64,000 nt of DNA from Deltaproteobacteria bacterium (GTDB lineage Bacteria > Desulfobacterota > Syntrophobacteria > BM002). Each line of letters starts with the position of its first letter. Positions within the stretch are counted from its first letter, which is position 1. Shown here in pieces: positions 50,586 to 60,107 of the stretch. A program made the translations under genes and the position numbers. The stretch spans positions 62,001 to 126,000 of the forward strand of contig JAFDGZ010000001.1 of the NCBI GenBank assembly GCA_019309045.1, given 5' to 3'. The notes beneath the pieces were generated by a model. It was not told where the DNA came from. It made no database searches and saw nothing but the letters and a program-made list of their open reading frames with translations.

Positions 50586-52674
50586 GGCTCAATGTAAGTG
50601 TGTCAATGACTTTGACTTCTGTATCTGCCACAATTTCACTGTCTGAAAGTACAGCGAGTTCCGGTTGAAAACGTTCAACGAGCTTTCGCAAGTGCCTTCT
50701 AATTCTGGGAGCTGCCAGCAGCACCGGCGTACCCACCTCGGGAGCCAGCCGCTCAACAGTCCGTCTGAGTACTGCGGCAATCTTCTCTACCAGTGCAGGC
50801 TCCATCGCAAGGTAAGCGCCGTGTTCTGTTTCTCTTACTGCCTCGCTTATGGCCTGCTCCACATCTGCACCCACCATCACAACGCGCAGAGTGTTATCTG
50901 GACCCGTATGAGGCCTGATGATCGTCCTCGCCAGCCGCTGCCGCACGTACTCAGTGAGAAGATCCGGATCCTTGGTCATGGGAGCATAGTCAGCAAGGGT
51001 TTCCACAATGGTGAGAAGATCACGAATGGAAATGCGCTCCCGAACCAGATTTTGCAGAACCTTCTGAATTCCACCCAGGGAGAGCAAAGTCGGCGTCAAT
51101 TCTTCAACAACTTTGGGATGTGTTTTTGACAGGTTGTTGAGCAGATTCTGAACATCCTGACGTCCAAGCAATTCATCAGCGTGGCGTGCGATGATCTCGC
51201 TGAGATGAGTGGCAATCACGCTGGCAGGGTCAGCAACGGTGTAGCCGGCAAACTGGGCCTCCTCCCTTTTTGCTTCCGGAATCCAGATGGCGGGCAGACC
51301 AAAGGCTGGTTCTACTGTGGGAATGCCTTCTATTCGGCGCCGCACATCACCCGGCGCCATGGCCAGATAGTGGTCCGCCATGAGCTCTCCTCTTGCCACC
51401 TCATTGCCTTTGATGCAGACGGCATACTCGCCCGGTTTGAGCTGCAGATTGTCGCGAACATGCAATGGCGGCACCACGATTCCCATCTCCAGCGCAAATT
51501 GTCGGCGGATGAGACGAATCCTTTCCAGAAGATCACCCTGCTGCTCTTCATCCACCAGAGGAATGAGGCCATAGCCAACCTCGAGCGACAGCAGATCCAG
51601 TGGCAGCAAATTCTCCACCGTTTCAGGACCTCGACTCGGTTCCACTTTGTCTTGCTCCAGAGCCAGTTCAAGCTCTTTGCGCTGCTGCCGCACTCGATAG
51701 CGGGCCAGAGCTCCCATAGCAGCTGCCAGAAGCAGAAAAGGAAGCAGGGGAAGCCCGGGAGAAAGACTGATCACCAGGACGATGACTGCCGCAATAGCCA
51801 GAGCCCTTGGATGCAGGCCAAAATGCTGGGCGAATTCCCTTCCCATGTGGTCTTCGCTTGCTGCCCGGCTCACCAGGATGCCTGCGGCAGTGGAGATCAC
51901 CAGGGCTGGTATCTGGCTCACCAGACCGTCGCCAATGGTGAGCAGGGTATAATTCTGTACTGCCGTGTGAAAGTCCAAGCCTTTCTGAAAGACCCCGATA
52001 ATCAGCCCGCCGATAATGTTGATGAGGGTAATGAGAATACCGGCGATGGCATCGCCGCGCACAAATTTGCTGGCACCGTCCATGGCCCCATAAAAATCTG
52101 CTTCCCGGGCAATTTCGGCTCGCCGCCGCCTCGCTTCATCTTCGTCAATGAGGCCGGCATTGAGGTCCGCATCGATGCTCATCTGTTTTCCTGGCATGGC
52201 ATCCAGGGTGAAGCGGGCGGCAACCTCGGCTATGCGGCCAGAACCTTTGGTGATTACCACAAAATTGACCACCACCAGGATGACGAACACCACCAGGCCT
52301 ACAGTAGGATTGCCGCCAACCATAAACGAGCCGAACCCTTTGATGATCTTGCCGGCAGCACCGGTACCAGTGTGGCCGTGCAGGAGCACCAGACGGGTGG
52401 AGGCAACATTCAGTGAGAGTCGAAAGAGTGTGGTAATCAACAACAGTGAGGGAAAAATGGAAAATTCCAGGGGCCTGGTTGCATATATGGTGAGCAGAAG
52501 TATGAGCAGGGCCAGAGTAATATTGAAGGCCAGCAGCATGTCGAGCATGAGCGGTGGCAGGGGCACCATCATGACAATCAAGACGCCCACCACGCCCAGG
52601 GCCATACCCACTTCACTGCTGGCCAGAAGGGTAAGTGGCCGCCGTGATGCCATCTGTGATTCGAGCACTGTCAT
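50575..52674 (-). CDS. flhA: flagellar export gate protein FlhA
   Basis: This encodes 699 residues. About eight membrane segments fill the first 320 residues, with the FHIPEP-like conserved loop SIDADLNAGLIDEDEARRRR near 175. The cytoplasmic domain (about 345-699) forms the docking ring for export chaperones. It is the largest part of the flagellar type III export gate. It begins three bases after the flhB stop. Confidence 0.98.
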   Translation of the reverse strand: MTVLESQMASRRPLTLLASSEVGMALGVVGVLIVMMVPLPPLMLDMLLAFNITLALLILLLTIYATRPLEFSIFPSLLLITTLFRLSLNVASTRLVLLHGHTGTGAAGKIIKGFGSFMVGGNPTVGLVVFVILVVVNFVVITKGSGRIAEVAARFTLDAMPGKQMSIDADLNAGLIDEDEARRRRAEIAREADFYGAMDGASKFVRGDAIAGILITLINIIGGLIIGVFQKGLDFHTAVQNYTLLTIGDGLVSQIPALVISTAAGILVSRAASEDHMGREFAQHFGLHPRALAIAAVIVLVISLSPGLPLLPFLLLAAAMGALARYRVRQQRKELELALEQDKVEPSRGPETVENLLPLDLLSLEVGYGLIPLVDEEQQGDLLERIRLIRRQFALEMGIVVPPLHVRDNLQLKPGEYAVCIKGNEVARGELMADHYLAMAPGDVRRRIEGIPTVEPAFGLPAIWIPEAKREEAQFAGYTVADPASVIATHLSEIIARHADELLGRQDVQNLLNNLSKTHPKVVEELTPTLLSLGGIQKVLQNLVRERISIRDLLTIVETLADYAPMTKDPDLLTEYVRQRLARTIIRPHTGPDNTLRVVMVGADVEQAISEAVRETEHGAYLAMEPALVEKIAAVLRRTVERLAPEVGTPVLLAAPRIRRHLRKLVERFQPELAVLSDSEIVADTEVKVIDTLTLSHAD

Positions 52675-52677
52675 TTA

Positions 52678-53745
52678 TCAGGAAACCTTTCCTTTGAGCC
52701 GGTACACATGGGCCAGAACCATTGCCACTGCCTGGAATAAGGCAACCGGAATCTCTTGACCAATATCCACCGTACGATACAAGTTCTGTGCCAGAGGTTT
52801 GTCCTCCACAATGGCCACCTGATGTTCTCGAGCCAACTCTTTGATGCGCTCGGCAATAAGAGCCGCTCCCTTGGCCACCACGGTTGGGGCATTCATAGTG
52901 GCGGCTTCATAGCGCAGGGCTACAGCCAGATGTTCCGGGTTGGTAATGACCACGTCTGCCTTGGGCACCTCGGCCATCATTCTTCTGCGAGCCATGGTCC
53001 TCTGCAGACTGCGAATCCGCCCCTTCACATGTGGATCACCTTCGCTCTGCTTGAGCTCTTCCTTTACCTCCTGTTTGGTCATCTTCAGATTGCGTTCAAA
53101 CTCCCACCGCTGGTAAGCATAGTCGAGAATGGCAAGAACCAGCATGGCCCAGAAACCGCGCTGCATGATCTTCAGGGTGGCGCTGCCCAGATAGCGGCTG
53201 ATTTGAGCTGTATTCATCTCCGCCAGGGGCAGCAGTTGACGGAATTCTCCCTTCAGAGTCCAATAAACAACCAGACCCACCACGGCAATCTTTGCCATTG
53301 ACTTGCCGAGCTCTACCAGAGAACGCTGGGAGATGAGCCTGCGGGCCCCCTGCAAAGGATCAATCTTGGACAGCTTTGGCGTCACTGGTTCAGCACTCCA
53401 GACAAAGCCCACCTGCAGCAGATTCACCAGGAGCGCTGCCAGGGCCAGGGCAATCATCATGGGCAGGATCAGCCAGAGGTAGTGCCAGGTACTCCGATAG
53501 AGCCAGCTGGTAATATCGTTGTCTTGACGACCAAGTTCCGCAATCCTCATGAGGCTGGCAGAAAGCAAAGCTCCCAGTTTGTCCACCAGCCAACCGCCGT
53601 ACAGGTAAAGCATCAGGAGGCTGGCGCCCAACACCGCCACCGAGACAATTTCCTGGCTCCGGGCAACCTGGCCCTTCTTCTTTGCCTCTTGCCGGCGCTT
53701 GGGAGTTGCTTTTTCTGTTTTTTCTTGAAATTGCGGTTCAGCCAT
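52678..53745 (-). CDS. flhB: flagellar export switch protein FlhB (NPEH motif)
   Basis: This encodes 355 residues. Basic N-terminal residues with EKTEKATPKRRQEAKKKGQ are followed by four membrane segments and a cytoplasmic switch domain from about 215. The self-cleavage motif is N-P-E-H at 269-272 instead of the usual N-P-T-H. FlhB selects between rod/hook and filament substrates. The Glu codon (52935-52933) is unambiguous. The gene follows fliR. Confidence 0.96.
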   Translation of the reverse strand: MAEPQFQEKTEKATPKRRQEAKKKGQVARSQEIVSVAVLGASLLMLYLYGGWLVDKLGALLSASLMRIAELGRQDNDITSWLYRSTWHYLWLILPMMIALALAALLVNLLQVGFVWSAEPVTPKLSKIDPLQGARRLISQRSLVELGKSMAKIAVVGLVVYWTLKGEFRQLLPLAEMNTAQISRYLGSATLKIMQRGFWAMLVLAILDYAYQRWEFERNLKMTKQEVKEELKQSEGDPHVKGRIRSLQRTMARRRMMAEVPKADVVITNPEHLAVALRYEAATMNAPTVVAKGAALIAERIKELAREHQVAIVEDKPLAQNLYRTVDIGQEIPVALFQAVAMVLAHVYRLKGKVS

Positions 53746-53794
53746 TTACTAGTTCCAGGGAAAAGGTTGACTTTGCTGTCCTGGCATTTCCTTG

Positions 53795-54580
53795 TCAGCC
53801 GCTCTGTATGAGGCCATAGACAACGGGCAGCAGCTGTTTCAACAGGCGGCTGAAATAGGGGACCAGCGTGCCCATGGATATGCCGAAAATCAGCAGGCCA
53901 ATGCCAATATTGAGCGGGAAGCCAACAATCAAGATGTTTATCTGAGGTACTGTCTTGCAGATCAGCCCCAGTGCCACCGTGGTGAGCAGCAGGGCAATCA
54001 TCACTGGAGCAGAAATTCTCACCGCCACCTGAAACATGATGCTGCTCAACTTGACAAGCTTGGCATAGATTCCTGCCTGCAGCACAAAGCCGCCCGGCGG
54101 GATAAGTTCGAAGGAGCGGATCACGGCCTGCAGCAGCAAATGATGGCCATTGATCAACAGAAAGATGAGGATGGCCAGGATATAGCTGAACTGGGCCAGA
54201 ATGGAGGACTGGCTGCCGCTCTGTGGATCAATGACATTGACAATGCTGTAGCCCATCTGAAAGCCTATGAACTGGCCGGCGATCTGAAAACCAGCGAGAA
54301 TGATACGCACAGACAAGGCAAGCACCACGCCGAGGAGCGTCTCGGCACAGATCATCAGCACCATTTGCACGCTCGACTGCACCACCAGAGGCTGCACGGG
54401 AACAACCTGACTGAGAAAAAGCGCCAGCAGCAACGACAGACTGGCCTTCCATACCGTCGGCAAATTGACGCTTCCGAAAAACGGCAGCAGGAAAAGACAG
54501 ACACTCACCCGGAAAAAGATGAAGAAAAAGCTATAGAGCCGGGGGGTAGAGAGTAGACTGTAGAGGAGTTCATATGGCAT
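53795..54580 (-). CDS. fliR: flagellar export protein FliR
   Basis: This encodes about 261 residues from the ATG at 54580; an in-frame start at 54601 is also possible, and neither has a strong ribosome binding site. Six hydrophobic segments and the FliR pattern are present: FFIFFRVSVCLFLLPFFGS, AGQFIGFQMGYSIVNVIDPQSG and P-L-N-I-G-I-G-L-L-I-F. It is part of the FliPQR core. A gap of 178 bases separates it from fliQ, unusually wide for these genes; it holds no gene. Confidence 0.93.
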   Translation of the reverse strand: MPYELLYSLLSTPRLYSFFFIFFRVSVCLFLLPFFGSVNLPTVWKASLSLLLALFLSQVVPVQPLVVQSSVQMVLMICAETLLGVVLALSVRIILAGFQIAGQFIGFQMGYSIVNVIDPQSGSQSSILAQFSYILAILIFLLINGHHLLLQAVIRSFELIPPGGFVLQAGIYAKLVKLSSIMFQVAVRISAPVMIALLLTTVALGLICKTVPQINILIVGFPLNIGIGLLIFGISMGTLVPYFSRLLKQLLPVVYGLIQSG

Positions 54581-54758
54581 GGCATTACTCACACCCAGCA
54601 ACTGCCTCGAGGAACGACAGCCGCCCGATGATACAGGCTGTTCTGTACCCCCGGAGCGGTCAATGTGCCCAACTGTGGCGGTTGCCCAGGCAACACAAGA
54701 TTGTAGCTATCCTGATCCTTGTCGCAGACAGCGGTAAATATCGCCTGCAATACCCGGC

Positions 54759-55028
54759 TCAATGCACCAGGGTGGGAATAATGGTGATAATATGTCTGGC
54801 AAAAGCAGTCATTTTGCTGATCATCCATGGAGCAAAAAAGAGCAGCCCCAGCAATACTGCCACGATTTTCGGCACAAAGGTCAAAGTCATCTCCTGCACC
54901 TGCGTTACGGCCTGAAAGATGCTCACCACCAACCCGACTATCAGTCCTATGCCCAGCATTGGCAGAGAAATCAGCAAAGTCATCTCGACCGCCTCCCGTG
55001 CCAACCCCATGAGGAATTCAGGTGTCAT
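54759..55028 (-). CDS. fliQ: flagellar export protein FliQ
   Basis: This encodes 89 residues, the standard FliQ length, from the ATG at 55028 after GAGGGG. Two membrane helices carry the family motif: LLISLPMLGIGLIVGLVVSIFQAVTQVQE and FVPKIVAVLLGLLFFAPWM. It begins seven bases after the fliP stop. Confidence 0.96.
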   Translation of the reverse strand: MTPEFLMGLAREAVEMTLLISLPMLGIGLIVGLVVSIFQAVTQVQEMTLTFVPKIVAVLLGLLFFAPWMISKMTAFARHIITIIPTLVH

Positions 55029-55035
55029 TTTCCCC

Positions 55036-55896
55036 TCACACAAAGCTTTTCAGCAGCGAGCCCACCAGCAGGGACCAGCCGTCTACCAGGACGAACAGCA
55101 GTATCTTGAAAGGCAAAGAGATCATTATCGGCGGCAGCATCATCATTCCCATGGAGAGAAGTACACTGGCCACCACCATGTCTATGATGAGAAAAGGAAT
55201 ATAGAGCAGGAAGCCGATCTGAAAGGCTGTCTTCAGTTCACTGATGACAAAGGCAGGAATGAGCACCAGTATGGGGACATTTTCCTTGTTATCCGGGCGT
55301 GCAAGCTTTGCCGCCTTGACGAACAGGGCAAGATCCTGCTGCCTCGTCTGCTTCAGCATGAACTCTCTCAGGGGTTTGACCGCCCTGTCCAGGGCCTCCT
55401 TCTGTGTCAGCTCACTCGCCAGATATGGCTGCAGTGCCTGACTGTTTACCTGTTGCCAGGCAGGCGTCATGAGAAAGAAGGTGAGGAACAGTGCCAGGCC
55501 AACAAGCACCTGGTTCGGCGGCATCTGCTGGGTGCCGAGGGCCTGGCGCAAGAAAGAGAACACCACCACGATCCTGGTAAAAGAGGTCATGAGAACCAAT
55601 ATGGCCGGCGCCAGGGAAAGTACAGTGAGGATGAAGAGAATTTCCAGGAGAACTGACACCCGCTGTGGCTCTGTGGCCTGCTCCAGTGAAAAATTCACGG
55701 ACGGCAGGGTCAGGGATTCGGCCATGGCTGCCTTCGGCAGCAGAATGATCAAGGCTGTGGCAGCTAATGCCGCCACAACGAACACTCGCACAGCCCCACG
55801 AGGAAAGAATGAGGCTTCTCCACCATTTCGACATTTCTCAGCCAACCGCCTCATGCGCTTTTCTTTCTGCTGCGACTCAGAGCAAACCTGCATCAT
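55036..55896 (-). CDS. fliP: flagellar export protein FliP
   Basis: This encodes up to 286 residues. A signal-type hydrophobic stretch (about 36-58) is cleaved in known FliP proteins. The conserved part includes [39 protein letters not shown]-like sequence near 105-140 and [22 protein letters not shown] near 230. The start overlaps the fliO stop by four bases. The first 35 residues are basic and longer than usual, so a later start is possible. Confidence 0.95.
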   Translation of the reverse strand: MMQVCSESQQKEKRMRRLAEKCRNGGEASFFPRGAVRVFVVAALAATALIILLPKAAMAESLTLPSVNFSLEQATEPQRVSVLLEILFILTVLSLAPAILVLMTSFTRIVVVFSFLRQALGTQQMPPNQVLVGLALFLTFFLMTPAWQQVNSQALQPYLASELTQKEALDRAVKPLREFMLKQTRQQDLALFVKAAKLARPDNKENVPILVLIPAFVISELKTAFQIGFLLYIPFLIIDMVVASVLLSMGMMMLPPIMISLPFKILLFVLVDGWSLLVGSLLKSFV

Positions 55897-56426
55897 TTCA
55901 TTACTGTCAAGGGGCGGTCTTCAGGAGCTGCAGCCTGTTGCTGGTGTTCGTCGCTAGTGCCAATTCCTGGCTGCATCGCCTCGGTCAGCCTGTCAGTAAA
56001 GGACAGGAAGCCACGCCCTCTGTCAACAGCCTCTTCTGCCTGCTGGCTGATCCTGCTGAGAAAATTGATGGATTCGGTGCCGACGCCCAGAAGGAAGCGT
56101 TCTCCCGCCACCTCCACCAGAGCTATAGATTTCTTGGGCGCCACCAGTCGCATATCTATTACCTGAATATGAGATTTGCTAGAGCCACGGGCCAACTTGA
56201 CCCACCAGCGCTTCAAGAAATAGAGAGTGACAATGAGAAGGCCCAGGACCAGGGCCAGACCGCCTGCCATTCTGATGCTGCTCCACAGAATGTTCTGCGG
56301 GCCGCCTGCCACCTGCGCTACAGCTGGCGAAGCTCCATAAAGGGTGCTGGGACATGCTGCCAGCAAGAACAATATTGCCGCTGCCAGAATCGTCCGTAAA
56401 TGCAAAGGGCTTCTGCTGCAGTTCAT
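55893..56426 (-). CDS. fliO: flagellar assembly protein FliO
   Basis: This encodes 177 residues. A signal peptide (to about residue 30) is followed by one membrane helix (about 52-70) and a cytoplasmic domain with [30 protein letters not shown], the FliO/MopB signature. FliO helps FliP fold. It lies between fliN and fliP as in most bacteria and is coupled to fliP by an ATGA overlap. Confidence 0.93.
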   Translation of the reverse strand: MNCSRSPLHLRTILAAAILFLLAACPSTLYGASPAVAQVAGGPQNILWSSIRMAGGLALVLGLLIVTLYFLKRWWVKLARGSSKSHIQVIDMRLVAPKKSIALVEVAGERFLLGVGTESINFLSRISQQAEEAVDRGRGFLSFTDRLTEAMQPGIGTSDEHQQQAAAPEDRPLTVMK

Positions 56427-56448
56427 CCGCTCTCTCCTTCGACCGAGC

Positions 56449-56886
56449 TCAGGCTAGCTTTTTTACTCTCTCTGCTGGACTGATGATATCTGCCAGGCGC
56501 ACCGCGAACTTGTCGTTCACCACCACCACTTCCCCACGCCCCATAAGTTTGTCATTGACGAAAATATCCAGCGGCTCTCCGGCAGCCTTGCCAAGTTCGA
56601 CTATCGCCCCTGGACCAAGTCTGAGCAAATCTGCAATCAGCATGCGTGCTCGCCCCAGCTCCACAGTCACTTCCAGCGGAACGTCCAACAAGAAATCCAG
56701 GTTGCGTGGAGTTTCTTGACTGCTGCCATCTTCCTGGAGTTCTGAAAAAACCGTCTCCTTGGCCTCTTCCTCAGACGTGGGCTCAGTGTCGCCAAGCTCT
56801 TCCTCCACTGCCTCGCTCTGTGACACACTTTCTTCTGCTGCCGTATCTTCAGCAGTCCCTGCGGTCTTTTCTTCTACTGCTGTCAT
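56449..56886 (-). CDS. fliN: flagellar motor switch protein FliN
   Basis: This encodes 145 residues from the ATG at 56886 after GGGAGGG. An acidic low-complexity N-terminus (about 60 residues) precedes the FliN/SpoA domain: LLDVPLEVTVELGRARM, L-G-P-G-A-I-V-E-L-G-K-A-A-G-E-P-L-D-I-F-V-N, and GRGEVVVVNDKFAVRL. It forms most of the C-ring, which binds the switching signal and export proteins. It follows fliM by 31 bases. Confidence 0.96.
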   Translation of the reverse strand: MTAVEEKTAGTAEDTAAEESVSQSEAVEEELGDTEPTSEEEAKETVFSELQEDGSSQETPRNLDFLLDVPLEVTVELGRARMLIADLLRLGPGAIVELGKAAGEPLDIFVNDKLMGRGEVVVVNDKFAVRLADIISPAERVKKLA

Positions 56887-56917
56887 GGAACCCTCCCTTG
56901 TGCCTGCGTGCGCAGCT

Positions 56918-57892
56918 CTACTCTTCATAGAGCCCATTTAGTCTGAATGCCTTTTTACCTCGCCGCACTCCGGCAAAGCCATGCATTTTGGGTACTCCCT
57001 CTACTTTGGCCATCACTGGGTCAGTGAACTGTTGCTCGAGAACGATAATGTCACCTGGACGCAGCTGCAGAAGTTCGCCGGCCGAAATCATGGCTCGGCC
57101 CAGTTCCACTTCAACTTCAACCTTGGTCTTGTGAAGATGCTCCCGGAATATCTGCTGCCAGCTGTGGCCAGGGGCTTGTTCCTGGGCGTGAAAGGCGGCA
57201 TCTAGCTGATTGCGAATGGGCTCGAGGGTAGAGTAGGCCAGACAAAAGGTGATGTCACCCACAGGCTCTTCCAGGACTATAGAAAAAGGAATTACAAAAA
57301 CCGCCTCATCAGGAGCGCTCATGTTGACCATCTCAGGGTTCGTCTCCGAGGTCTGCAGAACAAAATTCACAGGATGAACTGGCTCCCAGGCCTTTTGCTG
57401 CGCTTGCAGGGCCATCTGCACCACTTTGCGGATGAGGGCGCTTTCGATCTGGGTAAACTCTCTTTCAGTAATTTCTGTGGGACCATCACCGCTGGCACCA
57501 AAAAATGCCTCCAAAAGAGCAAAAATCAAGCGCGACTCCAGCACCACCAGGCCAACACCCTGCAGGGGCGCCATCTGAAAGAGATGCAGACTCGAGGGCA
57601 GAGGCAGAGAATTGCTGAATTCTCCATAAGTCTTGAATTCCACCTCCTTGCCCTGCACATCTACGGAGCGGCTCAGGGCACTGGTGAGAACTTTGGCAAA
57701 GGATTTGACGAAGCGCTCATTAATGGAATCGAGCTGTATGGGTCTTTTCTTTAGATAGGCACTGCGATCGGCAAAATCGAAGGCTGTTACCTCAGAGCTC
57801 TTGCCGCTGCTCTGCGACTCTGTTGTCACCTCACCCTCAGACATGCCTTTGAGCAGGGCATTGACCTCGTCTTGAGAAAGCACCTTGTTCAT
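56918..57892 (-). CDS. fliM: flagellar motor switch protein FliM
   Basis: This encodes 324 residues. The N-terminal M-N-K-V-L-S-Q-D-E-V-N-A-L-L is the CheY-P binding motif, so the motor should respond to chemotaxis. The middle CheC-like domain includes IFALLEAFFGASGDG, and the C-terminal SpoA domain includes VEVELGRAMISAGELLQLRPGDIIVLEQ. The ribosome binding site is GAGGGA. It follows fliL. Confidence 0.97.
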   Translation of the reverse strand: MNKVLSQDEVNALLKGMSEGEVTTESQSSGKSSEVTAFDFADRSAYLKKRPIQLDSINERFVKSFAKVLTSALSRSVDVQGKEVEFKTYGEFSNSLPLPSSLHLFQMAPLQGVGLVVLESRLIFALLEAFFGASGDGPTEITEREFTQIESALIRKVVQMALQAQQKAWEPVHPVNFVLQTSETNPEMVNMSAPDEAVFVIPFSIVLEEPVGDITFCLAYSTLEPIRNQLDAAFHAQEQAPGHSWQQIFREHLHKTKVEVEVELGRAMISAGELLQLRPGDIIVLEQQFTDPVMAKVEGVPKMHGFAGVRRGKKAFRLNGLYEE

Positions 57893-57921
57893 ATTCCCTC
57901 TTCCCCAGCGCGCTTGCTTGT

Positions 57922-58437
57922 TTACTGCACCACGAATTCAGTAAAGTACATAGTCTTGATGGTATCTTTCCCCAGACGCCTGTTTAGTTCTCGCAGAAGT
58001 TCCTGGCGGAGACGCATTTTGCCTTCAATACTGAGGATATCTTCAAAATTTTTGCTGCTGAGAATCAATATGATGGTGTCGCGCAGCTGCGGCAGCCTCT
58101 CTTCCACCAGTTGGCTGGCCTTGTCGTTGGAGAGCTCCAGGTCTGCTTTGATCTTGAGATAGCTCCTTCGCACCGGATCATTGAGATTCACCACAAAGGT
58201 GCCCAGAGAATAGATGGGGCCCATGTGTTCCCCGGAACCCCCTTCACTGGAGGATTTCTTCTGTTCCTGCTGAGAATCTTTGCCAAGAAATTTGGAGGCC
58301 AGCCCTGTTTTCCAGGCTACTCCGCCCCCTCCCAGCAAAATTAACATGCTGATCCCCAGGATAATGAAAAGCTTTTTCTTTGACTTCTTCCTTGGTTGCT
58401 CATCTTTGCTGCTAGGATTTTTCTGTTCATCTGCCAT
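57922..58437 (-). CDS. fliL: flagellar basal body protein FliL
   Basis: This encodes 171 residues. A lysine-rich N-terminus, one membrane helix (about 24-45) and a periplasmic domain follow, with MGPIYSLGTFVVNLNDP, YLKIKADLELS, VEERLPQLRDTIILILSSKNFEDI and the C-terminal V-Y-F-T-E-F-V-V-Q-like end (M-Y-F-T-E-F-V-V-Q). It encircles the stator and helps it bear load. It lies between the stator genes and fliM. Confidence 0.95.
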   Translation of the reverse strand: MADEQKNPSSKDEQPRKKSKKKLFIILGISMLILLGGGGVAWKTGLASKFLGKDSQQEQKKSSSEGGSGEHMGPIYSLGTFVVNLNDPVRRSYLKIKADLELSNDKASQLVEERLPQLRDTIILILSSKNFEDILSIEGKMRLRQELLRELNRRLGKDTIKTMYFTEFVVQ

Positions 58438-58454
58438 GGCTCTTACCTTTCCGG

Positions 58455-59198
58455 TTAATTTCGGTAGAGAAAAACCTCGATTCGGCGATTCCTCTGGCGA
58501 TTCGCCTGGCTGGTGTTCGGCACCAGAGGTCTACTGGAGCCGAAGCCACCCACTCTGAACCTGTTGGCGCTCAAATCTTTCACCTCGGTGAAGTATTTCA
58601 CCACCTCGATTGCCCTGGCTAGAGAGAGCTGCCAGTTGTCTTTAAAGCGCTTCGAGTGCACGGGAATGTCGTCAGTGTGCCCTTCCACTGAGACCCGAAA
58701 CCGGCTCCTGCGAATAATCTCAGCAAGCCTGTCGAGCAATGGCATCACCTCTGGGTCCAGCTTGGTGCCCCCCGCCCGAAACAGGATTCTGTCCTTGAAG
58801 CGTATTCTCAAGCCCCGGCGACTCTTTTTGACCTCAACACCATCGCTGACAAGCTGCTCGTATTTGCTCCACTTGTCCGGCTTGTACTCGAAGAGCAATT
58901 TCTTCAGACCCTCGTCATCGAGACTTCCTTCCAGGGGAATGGCGAATCTGAGCTCCTTGAGCATACGGCCTACTGCCTCCACATCCGATTTCTCCGCAAA
59001 GGAGAGAGGTCCGGTTGCCCCTTTGAAAATGGTAAAAAACCTCTGCAGCAAGTTGGAGTCCATGGAGGACATGGAGAGCAATAAGACAAAAAAGGTCAGC
59101 AGCAGGGTCATGAGGTCAGAAAAGGTCATCATCCAGCTATTCGGATCCATGCCGCTAGATTCTGACTCTCTTCTCCTTGCCACTTTCTCTCCTGGCAT
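58455..59198 (-). CDS. motB: MotB-like stator protein, copy 1
   Basis: This encodes 247 residues. One membrane helix contains the ion-carrying Asp (W-M-M-T-F-S-D-L-M-T-L-L-L). The periplasmic OmpA-like peptidoglycan-binding domain has VSVEGHTDDIPVHS near 165 and a final RNRRIEVFLYRN. It starts five bases after the stop of the other MotB-like gene. The two share the layout but are only moderately similar. With motA they would form one or two stator types. Confidence 0.93.
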   Translation of the reverse strand: MPGEKVARRRESESSGMDPNSWMMTFSDLMTLLLTFFVLLLSMSSMDSNLLQRFFTIFKGATGPLSFAEKSDVEAVGRMLKELRFAIPLEGSLDDEGLKKLLFEYKPDKWSKYEQLVSDGVEVKKSRRGLRIRFKDRILFRAGGTKLDPEVMPLLDRLAEIIRRSRFRVSVEGHTDDIPVHSKRFKDNWQLSLARAIEVVKYFTEVKDLSANRFRVGGFGSSRPLVPNTSQANRQRNRRIEVFLYRN

Positions 59199-59203
59199 TT
59201 CCC

Positions 59204-59983
59204 CTAGGGATTGAACATCCGAAACAGGAATCCCTTGAACTCATACAACAGAGGCCTGCGAAGCTTGTCTTCCATGTGCTCGCCCACTTGTTTGTCTCTC
59301 TCGTCCAGAATGATATTCACCCGGCGATTCTTGGCCCGGTTCAAGGCGGTATTGTTGGGTGCAATGGGTCGGTGGCTGCCGTAGCCAAAGGCCGAAAGAC
59401 GCCTGGCTGCCACCTTTCCCTCTTTGACCATAAAGCGCAACACAGCCAGGGCTCGCAAGCCGCTGAGCTGCCAGTCACTCATTATGCCGGGGGAGGCTCT
59501 GATCATGTCATCTGTGTGCCCTTCAATACGAATAGGATAGTCGTTCAAATTGAGATAATGAGCCAGCTCCAGCAGAAATGAACGAGCTTCTGGTTTGAGA
59601 TGGTAGTCCCCAGGTTCGAAGAGCACCGCGTCCTTGATACTTATGATCCGCGGCAATCCCTTGCCTGCCACACTCAAGCCGCTGGCAATCTTGCTGCGCA
59701 GAAGCTGTTCAATCAGTTCCGGCTCCTCTATGGCCTTCTCAATAGGCGCAGATGGGGGGAGCATGCTGCGTGGGGCGCTCTCAATGGCCGACAACCCTCC
59801 TCCCAGGATGCCCAGACTGCCAATGAAAGAATTGAGGGCCAGGCGCTGTCTTTCCTCATCAATAATAGCGATGGAATTCAACAGAACGAAAAATGTCATC
59901 AACAGGGTGACCAGATCGGTAAAAGTGGTCATCCATCCCATGGGGTCGAGACCACTGGCATCAGATTTTTTCTTTTTCCTCAC
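59204..59983 (-). CDS. MotB-like stator protein, copy 2
   Basis: This encodes 259 residues with a GTG start. The helix near 14-38 again has the ion-carrying Asp (T-T-F-T-D-L-V-T-L-L-M). The OmpA-like domain has IRIEGHTDDMIRASPGI near 153 and N-R-A-K-N-R-R-V-N-I-I. It extends about 28 residues past the domain. It lies between motA and motB copy 1. Tandem MotB-type genes behind one MotA-type gene suggest a mixed B-subunit pair, but two alternative stators cannot be ruled out. Confidence 0.92.
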   Translation of the reverse strand: MRKKKKSDASGLDPMGWMTTFTDLVTLLMTFFVLLNSIAIIDEERQRLALNSFIGSLGILGGGLSAIESAPRSMLPPSAPIEKAIEEPELIEQLLRSKIASGLSVAGKGLPRIISIKDAVLFEPGDYHLKPEARSFLLELAHYLNLNDYPIRIEGHTDDMIRASPGIMSDWQLSGLRALAVLRFMVKEGKVAARRLSAFGYGSHRPIAPNNTALNRAKNRRVNIILDERDKQVGEHMEDKLRRPLLYEFKGFLFRMFNP

Positions 59984-60107
59984 AGCTGCTCACCACTAGT
60001 CACATAATGCGATCATTGCCTTTGAGTTCCATCTCAGGGCAGCCATGCCTGGCGAAAATGTCTGCTGGCTTTACCAGGAAATGTGGCCTCCTGGCAAAAG
60101 GCCCGCC

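Noticed and set aside
51181-52416. A 411-codon plus-strand open frame across flhA
   Set aside because: It lies fully inside flhA on the other strand and has shadow-like composition.
54581-54758. Gap between fliQ and fliR, checked for a small gene
   Set aside because: Only a short GTTGCC/GGCAAC inverted repeat was seen; no start with a ribosome binding site.
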